Shown here piece by piece: positions 35,521-48,603 of a DNA stretch of 64,000 nucleotides. Position numbers and translations under genes: made by a program. The stretch is taken from positions 36,370,781 through 36,434,780 of the forward strand of contig CM043960.1 of assembly GCA_014529385.2 (NCBI GenBank), read 5' to 3'. The stretch is from Adiantum capillus-veneris. Lineage: Eukaryota; Streptophyta; Polypodiopsida; Polypodiales; Pteridaceae. Within the stretch, counting starts at the first letter, position 1, and every line of letters begins with the position of its first letter. The notes below the pieces were generated by a model, which worked only from the letters and a program-made list of their open reading frames with translations, had not been told where the DNA came from and did not search any database.

Positions 35521-35591
35521 GACATGTACCATGAATCTGGTGTACAATTGGTTTTATATGGCCTTTGATGTAATGTAATGGAAGAAGAGGA

Positions 35592-38243
<2,652 letters not shown>

Positions 38244-38334
38244 ATGGGTGATGTGCTTGGCATGGCTGACACTCTCACGCACGAACGCAGCGTCTCTGAG
38301 AAGGATGATTTGTGCAGTGCTCCTGTTCTTGTAA

Positions 38335-38385
<51 letters not shown>

Positions 38386-40323
38386 CATGGAGTTTATAGC
38401 ATTGTTGGGTCATCCTGAAGCTTATTGTAAACACTAAAAAATGCAGGAAGGCAGTGAAAGACATGGGCATTTATCAGACAATGTAGAAGAAGAACAGAGT
38501 AGAGAAACAGAGTATTCTTCGTGTTCCGCATGGGACTCTCATTGGGAAGGGTGTGTGCGAGCAGCAGGTAATGTAGAAGAAGGACAGAGCAAGGCAGCAG
38601 AGTGTTTGCCATTTTCCACATCTTTGTATAAAACAGAGTATTCTTCTTGGGAAGGCCTCCAGTGTTCTGTTCCTGTAATGTCGCAGGTAGGGGAGCCACT
38701 CTCACCTTTCGATCATCTGAGGAATGACACCGACAGCGAATGCTCAGATGTAGATTTGGACAATGACTGGGTTACAAATGGAGGCTCTGACACTGATGCA
38801 AGCATCGAAAGTCTAGAAAGACAAAAACAGAGCAAATGGCTTCGCCCCTTCTTTATGGCACTGGCAGATGTTGCCAAAACAGAGGATGGATACGAAAGCA
38901 ACTTCTTTTACTGTCCTGCCTGCAGAGGAAGTGGACTCGGAGAAACTGATCTTTACAAAGGTTTGAAACCACTCATTGCTCATGCGAAAAATTATACAAA
39001 ACGAAGGGTGAAGCTTCACAAACAATTTGCAGTTATATTGGAGGACTTGACAAATTATGACAAAACAATGGGGGCCTACAGTGGGAAGCCAATTTACAGA
39101 CAACGGCACTCAATTGGAGATCAGAAGTTAATAGACCCTCTTATTGTTTGGCCTCCGATGGTTCTAATAAGGGCTGCTGGAGTTAAGCTGGAGATGCATC
39201 AAAAGGTGTTAACCTTCTTTCGCCTCATTTGAAAACCCAAACCCTCTCAAGAAAAGAAAAAACTTCTATTTATGCAGAAGGTCCAGTTACTTTGTCATGA
39301 TGCATACACAAGCTTCTTGTTTACTTAGTGTTCAAGGTTGATCACTTCAATGGCTAATAATGTAATAATCCAGAGAGATTTTGGCATTAAAGGATAATGG
39401 AATGTGGATCGTGAATCTTTCGACGTCGTAGGATCTTCTCGTGATATTAGTGTTCTCTTAATGGCCGCTGCACAATTAATGTTACTTATCATAATTGGCT
39501 TCTAAAACTGTCCTTTGAGGTTTTAAACTAGTGTGTTAGAAATCTGTCCAACTCAACATATCCCAGGATTCTATCTTTCTTCAAACGCAAGTGTTGGACT
39601 TATTTTCAAACAAAATAGACCAGTACATCAGGTCATTACTTATGGAAGTGCTAGTGATGATCTTCTCATCTTGTTCTGAAGTTCTCAGTGAAGAATTAAC
39701 ATCCTGGTTTGTGGCTGCAGAGGGTGAGATTGGAAACGAAACACTTTTTGGAGGTCTTCAAGGACTTTAGCCCAAAACGAGTGAGGCATGCATATGATGG
39801 TGAAGATAATCTTGGCTTGATAAGCCTCCTTGTTTTTTTAGATTCACCAGTTGGTTACATGCATGCCAAAAACCTCGTGAAGAGCTTCAAACGCTCAGGA
39901 AAAGGAAGGAAGCAGTTTGAGCATGTAGCTATAAAGGTACATTCTTGTTGCGACGAAGCGATGTATGCATATATGGCAACAGAGGAAGACATGATGTTCT
40001 TTGACACCTGTGATGCAAGTAAGTTCTTTCAGTATCCAATTTCTTAGTTTTGTGTTCGCTTTTTGTATTACAGGAACTGTGTTTCATGATATTTAGGTAA
40101 GAAAAAGATTGTGTGGAGCATGAAGAGCTATAAAGAAGTGATCATCCAGCCATTGGTTGAAATGTGTGAGGCTAAACTGGAGAACAGTTTGTTGAAATCC
40201 CAGCTTCAGCAAGAAGAGGAACACAACAGATGTCTTGAAAAAGCTCTAGTTAAACTTCATAGAAATTTGGAACTTACAGAGGAAGAGGCATACAATGTTC
40301 AGAAGATAGTGTCAAGATCTTGA
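38244..40323 (+). CDS. SGS3-like XS-domain protein (4 exons, about 456 aa)
   Basis: Exons by inspection: 38244-38330, 38447-39205, 39721-40018, 40097-40323. Introns begin gtaagt, gtgtta and gtaagt and end gcag, gcag and ttag, with phases 0, 0 and 1 that join in frame. Residues 185-227 form the zf-XS zinc domain (CPAC...LKPLIAHAK...RRVKLH). Residues from about 259 form the XS domain (LIVWPPMVLI; VRHAYDGEDNLG; GYMHAKNLVK), and residues 400-450 a Leu/Glu-rich coiled coil after WSMKSYKEVI. This order is that of plant SGS3, which stabilises cleaved RNA for RDR6 in siRNA production. It is shorter than SGS3 (about 600 aa) with an acidic N-terminus, so a paralogue is possible. No stop interrupts it. 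Start at 38244 chosen because exon 1 is open and ends in a perfect donor; initiation in exon 2 is possible. Confidence 0.85.
38338..38382 (+). repeat. (GA)n in intron 1 of the SGS3-like gene
   Basis: About 22 GA units start 7 bases after the intron 1 donor. Its position right beside the splice site could affect splicing. Confidence 0.95.
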
Positions 40324-40454
40324 AGAAAGGTATTAACATAGTTTAGTGATTTCACTTTCTGTTATTCTGGTGACATACATAGAGGTGTACACCACCATTG
40401 ATCAATGATGATTTTAGGAAACATCTGAAGGTTTTGCTTTTGCAAATATGATAG
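40324..40454. other. 3' flank of the SGS3-like gene
   Basis: Only 131 bases separate the stop codon from copia debris. No clear AATAAA signal is visible. Confidence 0.4.
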
Positions 40455-41150
40455 TCACTCCAACATGGAATTTTGATAATGTGCTGTATTTAAAAGGTCA
40501 ATCACGTCCATGCTGCTTCCACCACATGATAATGAAGTCGTAGGAGTATGGTGGAAGCTGTGAACAGCCATGGCTACTGCCTCTGCCCACAATGACCTAG
40601 GTAGCTCATGATGCTCAAGCATCGTCCTGTTCATCTCAACAACAATCCTATTCACAACTGCTATTTTCTGAAGGAGGCCAGGATCTGCAAGCTCACGCTT
40701 GATGTCCTTGTCCACAAAAACTCATGAAAGCATTGGAAGCAAACTCACTGGCCTTGTTCGCATGAATAGTATTCAATTCCTTTCTTGTTTCTTTTTGCAA
40801 TACTATATGCAAATTCTTGAAGAATAAAAAATGTCTCATTTTGACCTTACACCCAAAGGAAATCTTGAAGTCATCTACAAGCAGCATAAGATCCAAAGCT
40901 CTGCTAGGGGATGAAGTTTGCATTGATCCACATAGATCGATGTGAACCAACTCCAAAACCAGCAAAGCTCGTTTTTAAGAGTGCTTTGAAAAAGCCTCTC
41001 TATGCTGTCTTCACAAACACACAAATTGCGTTGTCTTTGTTTACCCTCAACATCAGGTAAACCATCAATTTTCGCTTCGAAAGGCTTGCCAAAGAGCGTT
41101 AACATTAAAGTGGTCAAATCAGACGTGCCATAAGTCACCCTTACGAGACC
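40455..41150 (-). pseudogene. Ty1/copia pre-integrase and integrase fragment
   Basis: On the minus strand: GAG-pre-integrase remnants (DLWHV, RFDHFNVN type) near 41090-41140, LELVHIDLCGSM (first Asp) at about 40915-40960, LLVDDFKISFG, and EMNRTMLEHHELPRSLWAEAV at 40580-40640 in parts, the block after the catalytic Glu. Several frameshifts. No RT or LTR accompanies it on this strand. Confidence 0.85.
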
Positions 41151-41190
41151 GTATCACGGAAGGAAGAGCTTATATCATTTTATGCTGGGT

Positions 41191-41421
41191 TGTAGGGTTT
41201 TCCCATGTATTGCCCTACCTCCCCTTGGGCACCTATATATGGGGCCAGGGGGGTACCCAGGGGTACCCACAGTCATAGTCTGACATACGATTGTATTGGG
41301 TGACGGGTCTCTTGCTCTGGTAGTAAGTGGGGGGACTGATCGCCCCCTTTCCTCATCTCTGGCGTTTTGTGTCTCTCTCTCTCTCTTCCGTACACGCGCA
41401 CTCTCACATGGTATCAGCAAC
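41191..41421 (+). repeat. Probable copia-type 5' LTR end and primer site
   Basis: tggtatcagcaac at 41409-41421 resembles the tRNA-iMet primer site and directly follows CTCTCACA (a CA-ended LTR). A TATA-like ctatatatgg at 41229-41238 fits an LTR promoter. The left border TGTAGGG at 41191 is a guess. No second LTR was found, so the element is truncated. Confidence 0.5.
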
Positions 41422-42055
41422 TTCATGCTCTTCATGGTAAGGGGCGTGTCACCATCCGCATCAGGTTTCCTCCCAAGGGATCAGCACAATCAGAGTTTTT
41501 CTGAAAATCTGCCAGCGTTTTACAAAAAGCTAGGCAAGGCTCAAGCGATGAAATTTGGAGTTTTTCATCGTGGAGGACCCCCCTCCACATGCGTTTTTGC
41601 AGATCAGGCCAGCGTTTTTTGCTTTTGGCTGCCAGCGCTACACTTCTGGGAGAGATTATGGCATTTTCGTCGCCGAAACAGCCCTCCCTCTACTTGTGTT
41701 TTTGGCCAGATCTGGCGTTTTTGGACAGCTGCAGCGTTTTTGCAGCAGGGGGGCAGCGCTCAGCTTTTCAACCATGGATCTTGCCTACTCAACCCGGCTT
41801 GGCATTTGGTGCCTTGCCCCGGGGCACATCCTCTCCATCATTTCACATGGTTTTCAGCCCCCGGTACCTGCTGTTTTTTCTCTGTTTTCAGGCCACCTAG
41901 GGCTGTGACATTGATTCCCCATCCTCTCCCTCTCTACACTCTCTGCACCACTCCGGACCATGCCGAGAGCATACGAGCACGCTGAAAATTGGTGGACAGC
42001 AGCGTTTCCATCACCTTGCAATTGCGTTTTTGGGTGGACATCAGCCTCTTGGCTT
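41422..42055 (+). other. Leader of truncated copia-type element, GCGTTTTTG motif
   Basis: Open frames of up to 229 codons (41296-41985) overlap here, but no domain is recognised. The motif gcgttttt(g)(c)a occurs about seven times (near 41513, 41592, 41613, 41718, 41735, 42001, 42021). The junction with gag of the next element is about 42055. Confidence 0.4.
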
Positions 42056-43093
42056 GTGTTCTCCACAGAGGATGAAGTTACCTCCGAGGACACCCCTTGT
42101 AGTGATATGTCCTTGTTCTCCACATTCGAAACACTTCCTTGCTTTGAAATATTCATCTCTTTGGTCTTCTGTCAGTGAAGGTCGTCTATCTCTTCGTCAA
42201 TTGTTTCTGCTATGACTTGTTGAAGGTTCATGTGATTGGTAATTCAATTTACCCTAATGTATAGCAAATCCCCGCTTCGCGTGTTCCATCAACTGTTGTA
42301 TAGACTCGGACTTCCTTTCGAGACAATAATCTCGAATTTCTTTGGGAAGCCCACAACAAAACCGTCCAATCTGCTCCTTAAATTTGATCTTAAAGGACGA
42401 AACAGGTAGAAAAATTCCCAAAATCTTTCACAATAAGAATCCAAAGATTCTGTCTTTACCATCCGAACATGGTTCCAGTCAGTAATCACATCTCGTTCGT
42501 ATTCTTGTGTGAGCCATGAAGAAATAAAGGGTTTCTTAAATTTCAACCACTTTGTCGGCGCTTGTTTCCTTAACAACAGAGTGGACCACCATGTCTGTGC
42601 ATTGCCTTTCAAAAAAGATGCCGCTTGTTTGATCTTGGAGTGCTTTGTATAGCGGCCTCCAGAAAATGCTATGTCAAACTGTTGGACCTTGGGAGCATCT
42701 CGAAACCCACAAATGCTCAAACTTTACTACCTGTCCTCGCTCGCTCTTTGAATTCTTTGGGCTTTTTGCCCTTGTCGTCGAGGAAATCATATTGATTGGC
42801 TCTGTAAAAATGTTTCTTTTTGCATAAAACATGTGATCTGTCCGTCGTTTCTTGCCTTTCTTGTCCTCATCACTTGAGTCAGAAGAAGATGAGGTGTCCT
42901 AGCTATCAGAAGATGAGGTCGAACTGGGCAATCCTTCGATGCGTACACGCTTCTTCTGCTTTCTGGCGTTTTCAAAAGTGGATTTTTGACCCAAGTAACC
43001 GGGGAAATTAGTTCCCTTGTCACGTTGCTTCAGTTGCTTTTCCGTCGGCTTCTTTGTATCCAAAAGCTGATTGATTTGGGCCTGGACCGCATT
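42056..43093 (-). pseudogene. gag, C-terminal part
   Basis: Frame 42289-42720 has the Ty3 capsid pattern: FDIAFSGGRYTKHSKIKQAASFLKGNAQTWW in parts (A-x-x-W-W box) and YERDVITDWNHVRM. Upstream (42899-43093) is a basic linker with QAQINQLLD. A CFECGEQGH knuckle near 42095-42130 lacks its last Cys. Stops separate the pieces. Confidence 0.82.
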
Positions 43094-43763
43094 TGTCACG
43101 TGCACATCTAACCCTATGTGTACGTGGACAAGCTACTTCATGACATGGGTTCAATTCAATTAGATTGGGAAGTGATCTGGCACTTTTGTGAGTCTGTTCG
43201 CAGACCGTGCATGTCCAGGCACTTAGATTAGATGCATATCCTCTGGTTGCACACAACATGATCATCAGATTTCCATCAGAATCCATAAGGAGCATTTTTA
43301 CAGTGCATAGACCTATTTTTCCTATTTTTGACATTTTTCACTTATTATTTTTAAGTGACTTTTGTTGGGAACTGGGTAGGGCAATTTGACTAAGTGAATA
43401 TATAAGCAAACCTAGCGCTAGCATTCCACAGTAGAAGAGACAGCAGGAGCACTTACTCAAGAGGCACCTTCTTAGCAAGACCCCAACAGATGAACCCTAG
43501 CTTTTTGCAACAAACAAGACCTAGCGTTTTTGCATGACAAACCAAGCCTAGCATTTTTCAGCATTGCAGAGCCTCCCTCATTTTTGCATTGCAGATCAGC
43601 CCCAGCTCTACAGCAGTACAACAGAAACACTAGCGTTTTTGCAACAGAAGACATATCCCTAGCGTTTTTGGAGTAGCATAACAGCCAGCGTTTTGCAATT
43701 CCGTCGCGACAAGATCCACAGTAGCACCAGCGTTTTCAATTTTTAGCAGTCAGACCTCGCATT
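43094..43763 (+). repeat. LTR copy 1 (3'-truncated)
   Basis: It starts TGTCACGTGCAC and matches copy 3 up to 'agcgttttcaatttttagcagtca', after which the sequence changes to a coding-like segment. TATA-like aatatataag at 43398-43407. Confidence 0.8.
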
Positions 43764-43769
43764 TCTAAT

Positions 43770-44380
43770 GTGCAGGCGAAGATTGAAAGGCTTCAGGAGA
43801 AGGAGACTCTCTCAATCTCGTCTTCTCCAAAGCATGACATACATGAAGAATTGCATGATGATTTGAATGATAATGATAAGCATGATGATTTGCATGATCA
43901 AGACGTGATTTCTCACAAGCATGATGATTTGCAGGAAAAAGATGTGATTGTTCACAAGGATAATGTTGTAGTTGATGCTTTTTCTAGCGAAGCTAACCTC
44001 ATTACATATTCGATCAATCACGAAGAACCGATCTTGGCTCTCAGTCGAGGTCCAAAGAACCCTCTCAGAAAGAACCGATCTTGGCTCTCGAGCCTAGGTC
44101 CAAAGAACCTCCAGAGGAAGTATTATGTGTTCGAATGATTAGTCAACACGTATTGTTCGAGTGTTTCATTCGTGATGCTTTCCTGTATTTTAGTCACCGT
44201 CCTTATGTGATCCCTTTTCATAGGCATGACATATTGTACGATTAACACGATTCACTCATGAATGCGCACGGATGTATTCGGATTACTCATGAAAAGATGA
44301 CATGTTTGCACCCAAGGAATTTACATTCCATGTCTCTTCCTTGGCATGACACAATATCCGAAAGAGCACAAGAAAGATCG
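43770..44380 (+). other. Internal segment 1, Asp/His/Leu repeat frame
   Basis: A frame of 122 codons (43770-44138) contains repeated 'DDL(H/Q)(D/E)' and 'HKHDDL' units, such as HDDLHDQDVISHKHDDLQ, and then two copies of a 'RGPKNPLRKNRSWLSSLGPKN' type unit in parts. It resembles a linker of a polyprotein; no domain is recognised. The following 240 bases are non-coding. Confidence 0.45.
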
Positions 44381-45241
44381 TGTCACGTGACACATCCAAC
44401 CCTATGTGTCCGTGGACAAGCTACAGCATGATCGGGGTTTAGTCAGTCCAGTCAAGTCTAGATTAGCAGTGATCTGGCACTTTTGTGAGTCTATTAGCAT
44501 GCATGCCCAGTCACTTAGTATAGATGCATATCCTCTGGTTGCACACATCATGATCATCAGAATTCCCATTAGAATCCATTAGAATCAGTTAGGGGAATTT
44601 TCCAATGCATTTAGCCTATTTTCCCTATTTTTGACATTTTCACTTATTATTTTTAAGTAACTTTCCAACAAAAGTAGGTAGGGTAATTTTGCTAAGTTAA
44701 TATATAAGCAAACCCAAGTTAGCACTTTCTGGCAAAAGAGGCAGCAGGAGCACATGCTCAACAGGCACCTTCTCAGTAGAACCCCCGCAAAACCCCCAAG
44801 TGACCTAGCGTTTTTGCTCCCAAGCAACAGCCTAGCGTTTTTGGGTCAGACCACCGCAGACCAGCCATCGTTTTGCATTTGCATAGCCACAGCGACAAGA
44901 CTGCAACAGATCAGCCTAGCGTTTTTGCATCTGCAGTCGTCGACATAGCCTAGACTTGCATGAGTCTCATGCATACCATTTGTACCAAATTGTGCAATCA
45001 TAAGTAGACCAGTCTCGCCGACGAGAGTGGGGCCTTCGGAGGAGGGTTTTACAACGTCTCTGGTGTCGTATCTCTCTTCTCTCTCTATCTCTCAGTCTCA
45101 TACACTTGCACACACAGTGTCCATTCACTTTGTTGTGATCATAGCACTTTCCATTAAGAACGGAAGGCTCTCCCTTCCATAAGAACTAAAAGGAACCCTT
45201 GAGCACAGTTCGGAGCACTCATCTTGAGCAAAGTGCAAACA
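44381..45241 (+). repeat. LTR copy 2 (internally shortened)
   Basis: It starts TGTCACGTGACAC and ends GCAAACA, 861 bases. Relative to copy 3 it lacks part of the GCGTTTTTG-rich stretch. Confidence 0.8.
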
Positions 45242-45769
45242 TTCATTCCGCTGCACCTAACAGATCGAGCATTAAGCATCGGCATTTCCATTGTGATTTG
45301 CCACAGTTGATTGATTTAGATCAGAAAGTCAAGATTCGATCTCATTGTTTGCATGTGTTTGATGAACGGTTTGGCACTTCATCTAGACTCTATATGTTCA
45401 TCTACATTGTATGCACAGTCTTTAAGGAAGACGAGATTTTTTCCAGTCACTTTACATGAAATGGGTATGTTCATGTTTTTGTGTTGGAAGTGGTTTCATG
45501 AATTTTCAGCCTCGGAGATTCTTGAAGAAGGTAGACGCATGACTATAGACGAAGTTGAAGCATTGAAGGAGCTATAGATGACTTTGTGTCGCTTTCGGCG
45601 CGGCCCAAAGAAGCAAGCTTTGCAAACCTTTATGAAAGTTCAAGTATCGCATGACCCACGCATCAGGGTGGGCCAGCGAAGAGTCTCTTCTAGGATTCCA
45701 TACCCTGTTGGCGATCTCCCTCGACGCCATACAGTTCGGTACCAGTACCTCACTTTGAAAAGGAGGGGA
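45242..45769 (+). other. Internal segment 2 and polypurine tract
   Basis: Only 528 bases. Two overlapping frames (45199-45459; 45353-45577) read one into the other with a frameshift and end at a stop; they look like a pol or gag C-terminal remnant but are not recognised. gaaaaggagggga at 45757-45769 is a good polypurine tract abutting LTR copy 3. Confidence 0.6.
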
Positions 45770-46928
45770 TGTCACGTGCACATTTAACCCTATGTGTACG
45801 GGGACAAGCTACGTCATGACATGGGTTCAGTTCAGTTAGATCAGGAAGTGATCTGGCACTTTTGTGAGTCTGTTCGCAGACCGTGCATGTCCAAGTACGT
45901 ACTTAGAGTAGATGCATATCCTCTGGTTGCACACAACATGATCATCAGATTTCCATCAGAACCCATCAGGAGCATTTTTACAGTGCATAGACCTATTTTC
46001 CCTATTTTTGTCATTTTTCGCCTATTATTTTTAAGTGACTTTTGTTGGGAACTGGGTAGGGCAATTTGACTAAGTGAATATATAAGCAAACCTAGCGCTA
46101 GCATTCCATAGCAGAAGAGGCAGCAGGAGCACTTGCTCAAGAGGCACCTTCCCCCAATAGATGAACCCTAGTGTTTTGCAACAAACAAGACCTAGCGTTT
46201 TTGCATGACAAACCAAGCCTAGCGTTTTTGCATGACAAACCAAGCCTAGCGTTTTTCAGCATTGCAGAGCCTCTAGCGTTTTTGCATTGCAGATCAGCCC
46301 CGGCAACAGCAATACAGCAGAAACATTAGCGTTTTTGCAACAAAAGACACATCAGCCCTAGCGTTTTTGGAGCAGCATAACAGCCGGCGTTTTGCAGTTC
46401 CGTCGCGACAAGATCCACATTATCACCAGCGTTTTCAGTTTGCAGCAGTCACACCTCGCAGTAGAACTCCCGAACCTCGCAGATCTCACCTTCCCGCAGC
46501 AGATCCTCGCCGCACGGTCAGATCCAGCGCAATTTGCAATTTCAGCCCGGAAATCTGCGTTTTCAGCGCGTCGTCGTCGCATCGTCGCCTTCGACATCGT
46601 CAAATGACATAGAGTCAGAATTCAGCAGATAAAGATTTGCAGATTTCATCATCGTCGACATCGTTGGCAAGTCAAAACATTGTAGAGATTTGTGCAATCA
46701 TAAGTAGACCGCGCCATAGGGAGTGGGGCCTTCGGAGGAGGTTTGACAACATTTTGGTGTCGTATTCTTTTCTCTCTATCTCTTAGTCTTAGTACCTTCA
46801 TTCACAGTGTTCACCACTTTGTTTATGTTCATTGCACTCTCACTAAAGGAACGGAAGGCTCTCCCTTCCATAAGTAAAAGGAATCCTTGAGCACAGTTCG
46901 GAGCACTCATCTTGAGCAAAGTTCAACA
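45770..46928 (+). repeat. LTR copy 3 (full, 1159 bp)
   Basis: It starts TGTCACGTGCAC and ends GTTCAACA. TATA-like aatatataag is at 46077-46086. Downstream the leader holds about nine copies of the motif (c)tagcgttttt(g)ca between 46169 and 46440. A GC-rich 'cgtcgtcgtcgcatcgtcg' stretch is at 46568-46588. Confidence 0.85.
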
Positions 46929-46933
46929 GCATC

Positions 46934-47260
46934 ATGGACTTCTTCTTCAGTAAATATTCTTGGAGTAGAAGGCTTCTTGATCGCCCGTTTGATTGGTGGC
47001 TGGGTGGTTTTCTGCCACTGAGTATGTACTTCAGTCATTGCTTGCAGGGTCAAAAATTTTGCAAATTGGGCATCCTTAGCAAATTTGATCATTTGCTTCG
47101 TTGCCTCGTCAACGACTTGTCGATGTTCCATCTCTTCAATCTTAGCCTAAGTAGGCCGAGGTGGGCCGTACTCTTCTGACTGCTCATGAGAATCTTCTCC
47201 GCGATCTCCTCCCGCATTCCCCGATGCAGATGAAGTCGACTGATTTCTGTTGGAATCCAT
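46934..47260 (-). pseudogene. gag, N-terminal part
   Basis: ATG at 47260 opens a Ser/Gly/Glu-rich N-terminus (MDSNRNQSTSSASG). One stop at 47147-47149 is followed in the same frame by EMEHRQVVDEATKQMIKFAKDAQ in parts, a helical region. The frame is cut by the three-LTR insertion and resumes at 43093. Confidence 0.7.
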
Positions 47261-47310
47261 AAGTGTCGCGAGAAAAGGATCGGATTTCCCTATAGAAGAG
47301 AAATCGGCCG

Positions 47311-47323
47311 TGCTCTGATACCA
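47311..47323 (-). other. Primer-binding site, tRNA-iMet type
   Basis: TGGTATCAGAGCA on the minus strand, one base inside the LTR end. Exact match to the common plant LTR-retrotransposon primer site. Confidence 0.92.
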
Positions 47324-47324
47324 T

Positions 47325-47905
47325 TGTAACAAACTTGGGCATCTCAAGTCTAGATTTTGTTGCGACACAAGAGAGAATCATGTAAAATACTTCACAACTT
47401 TAAAATCACAGTTCAATTTGGTCGACACGGCTTGACGTAGTTCCGTGCCAAGGGAGATTGGCCCCAAAGACTGGTGCCCCTTTCGGTATTTCTTTTTATA
47501 TTAATCTTTGAGCAAAGAACAACTCCCGTAGGGTCCTCTGCTCTCAGACTCTGCGTCCAGATGCTCTCAGAAGTGAGGCCCTTAGGGCTCTTTTATTCTT
47601 ACAAGGGATGCCAAAAGTAGAGCCCCCAAAAGCAATTAGACTCAAAAGCAAATAATCCCTTAAATCAATTTGTCCAAAAGCAACTGATCCCAAAAATCTG
47701 CCCAGAAAAAGCATCAACGCAAAATATGGAATCCCGTAGAGCCGTCAGCGCAAAAAGCGGTCCTGTCGTACAGAACTGCCACATTAGCATGTCAACAGGA
47801 TTTGCGGGGATCCATACTGCTACCACGTCAGCGTCCGTACAGCAAGCACGCACACGCGCGCGGGTGTGTGTTTGGGAAAAAATGCCACGTCATCAATTTG
47901 TGACA
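47325..47905 (-). repeat. 5' LTR, chromovirus-like copy 1
   Basis: On the minus strand it starts TGTCACAAATTGATGACG and ends GTTACA, 581 bases. It shares blocks with 48604-49104 (for example 'acaagggatgccaaaag' and 'gccacgtca') but is well diverged, so the two belong to different insertions of one family. Confidence 0.8.
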
Positions 47906-48603
47906 GCTTCCCTACTTCTACAAGATGTACAATGCAAATAGCTTAGTCTGACCACACCTCTTCTCAAAGGCTCTTCACAACGCAGACTGTTGAGTTTGAC
48001 TTTCCCCTCATCTTGGATCACCCTAGCTATCGACAGGATACCATCCGATGGTGGTCCGTGCGGTCTCTCGGTGAGTACTGTAGTTTACGGTAGCTTCTAC
48101 AGTGCAAATTGTTTAGTCTGGCTTTTCTTGTTTCGGAGGACGTTTACGACGCAGATTACTACATTTGGCCTTCTTGGAGTTTTACACAGCTTAGCCACAT
48201 GGCCACACTGGGTTGCAGGTTCATGCATTGACAGGCTTCCGGTCATTCTCATGACAGTTCTTGGGCTTCCCATTTTCTCCAGACGGTGTGACTACAGACA
48301 CCACAAATATTATTGGGCAGGACACTTGCAGGTATATTGGCATTTCATTCACGCCAAGGAGTTGTTTTCACACTCAGTTCGGGACCTTCATGCAGTATCT
48401 TCACCCTGTATACATTGCTCGTGACGACTTTACACCATGGAGATTTCTTGGCGGTTGGGACACCCCAGATTGCTGCTACACTCGTGGAGTTCGTCGGAGT
48501 ATTGTCCTTCAGTGGACATTGTAGCAGACGTCTTCATCATTTGCCCCACATCTTCGGCTTCACGCGGTTTGTCCAACATCAAGTGCTGAGAGGGGGTGTT
48601 AGA
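47906..48603. other. Spacer between two LTRs, unrecognised
   Basis: Overlapping frames in all three plus-strand frames (47990-48424; 48261-48524; 48313-48657) suggest decayed coding sequence, but no family is recognised. A 'gcaaat(t/a)g(t/c)ttagtctg' to 'gacgcagatt' segment occurs twice in diverged form (about 47930-47990 and 48105-48165). Confidence 0.4.

Larger units (their letters stand above)
20401..35590 (+). mobile_element. LINE retrotransposon, split by a nested copia element
   Basis: LINE ORF1-like sequence (20401-21233) and LINE ORF2 sequence (32042-35515) lie on the same strand in the right order and are separated exactly by the LTR-bounded copia element 21234-32041. Without the insert the LINE is about 4.4 kb. 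The 5' border and target duplication were not found; the 3' end is taken just before the TG/AG microsatellite at 35596. Stops and frameshifts occur throughout, so it is inactive. Confidence 0.75.
43094..46928 (+). mobile_element. LTR element with three LTR copies, inserted in chromovirus gag
   Basis: Three direct copies of one LTR family (43094-about 43763, 44381-45241, 45770-46928) with two short internal segments between them. Flanks GCATT (43089-43093) and GCATC (46929-46933) are a 5-bp target duplication with one mismatch, and the gag frame on either side rejoins (..EVHDAV / NAVQAQI..). So the whole three-LTR unit is bounded by one target duplication. The outer LTRs are the true ends; the middle LTR points to unequal recombination or a tandem insertion. 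No RT or integrase is present. Confidence 0.8.
42056..47905 (-). mobile_element. Ty3 chromovirus-like element, 5' half (LTR and gag), interrupted
   Basis: Read on the minus strand: 5' LTR 47905-47325, primer site 47323-47311, gag from ATG at 47260. gag is split by the insertion 43094-46928 and resumes to a zinc knuckle at about 42060, where homology stops. The pol and 3' LTR of this copy are missing. Assignment to chromoviruses rests on gag style and on the related LTR of the pol-bearing copy at 48604-50708. Confidence 0.8.

Noticed and set aside
41296-41985. 229-codon frame as a host gene
   Set aside because: It starts inside a probable LTR and runs through the GCGTTTTTG-rich leader; no domain is seen.
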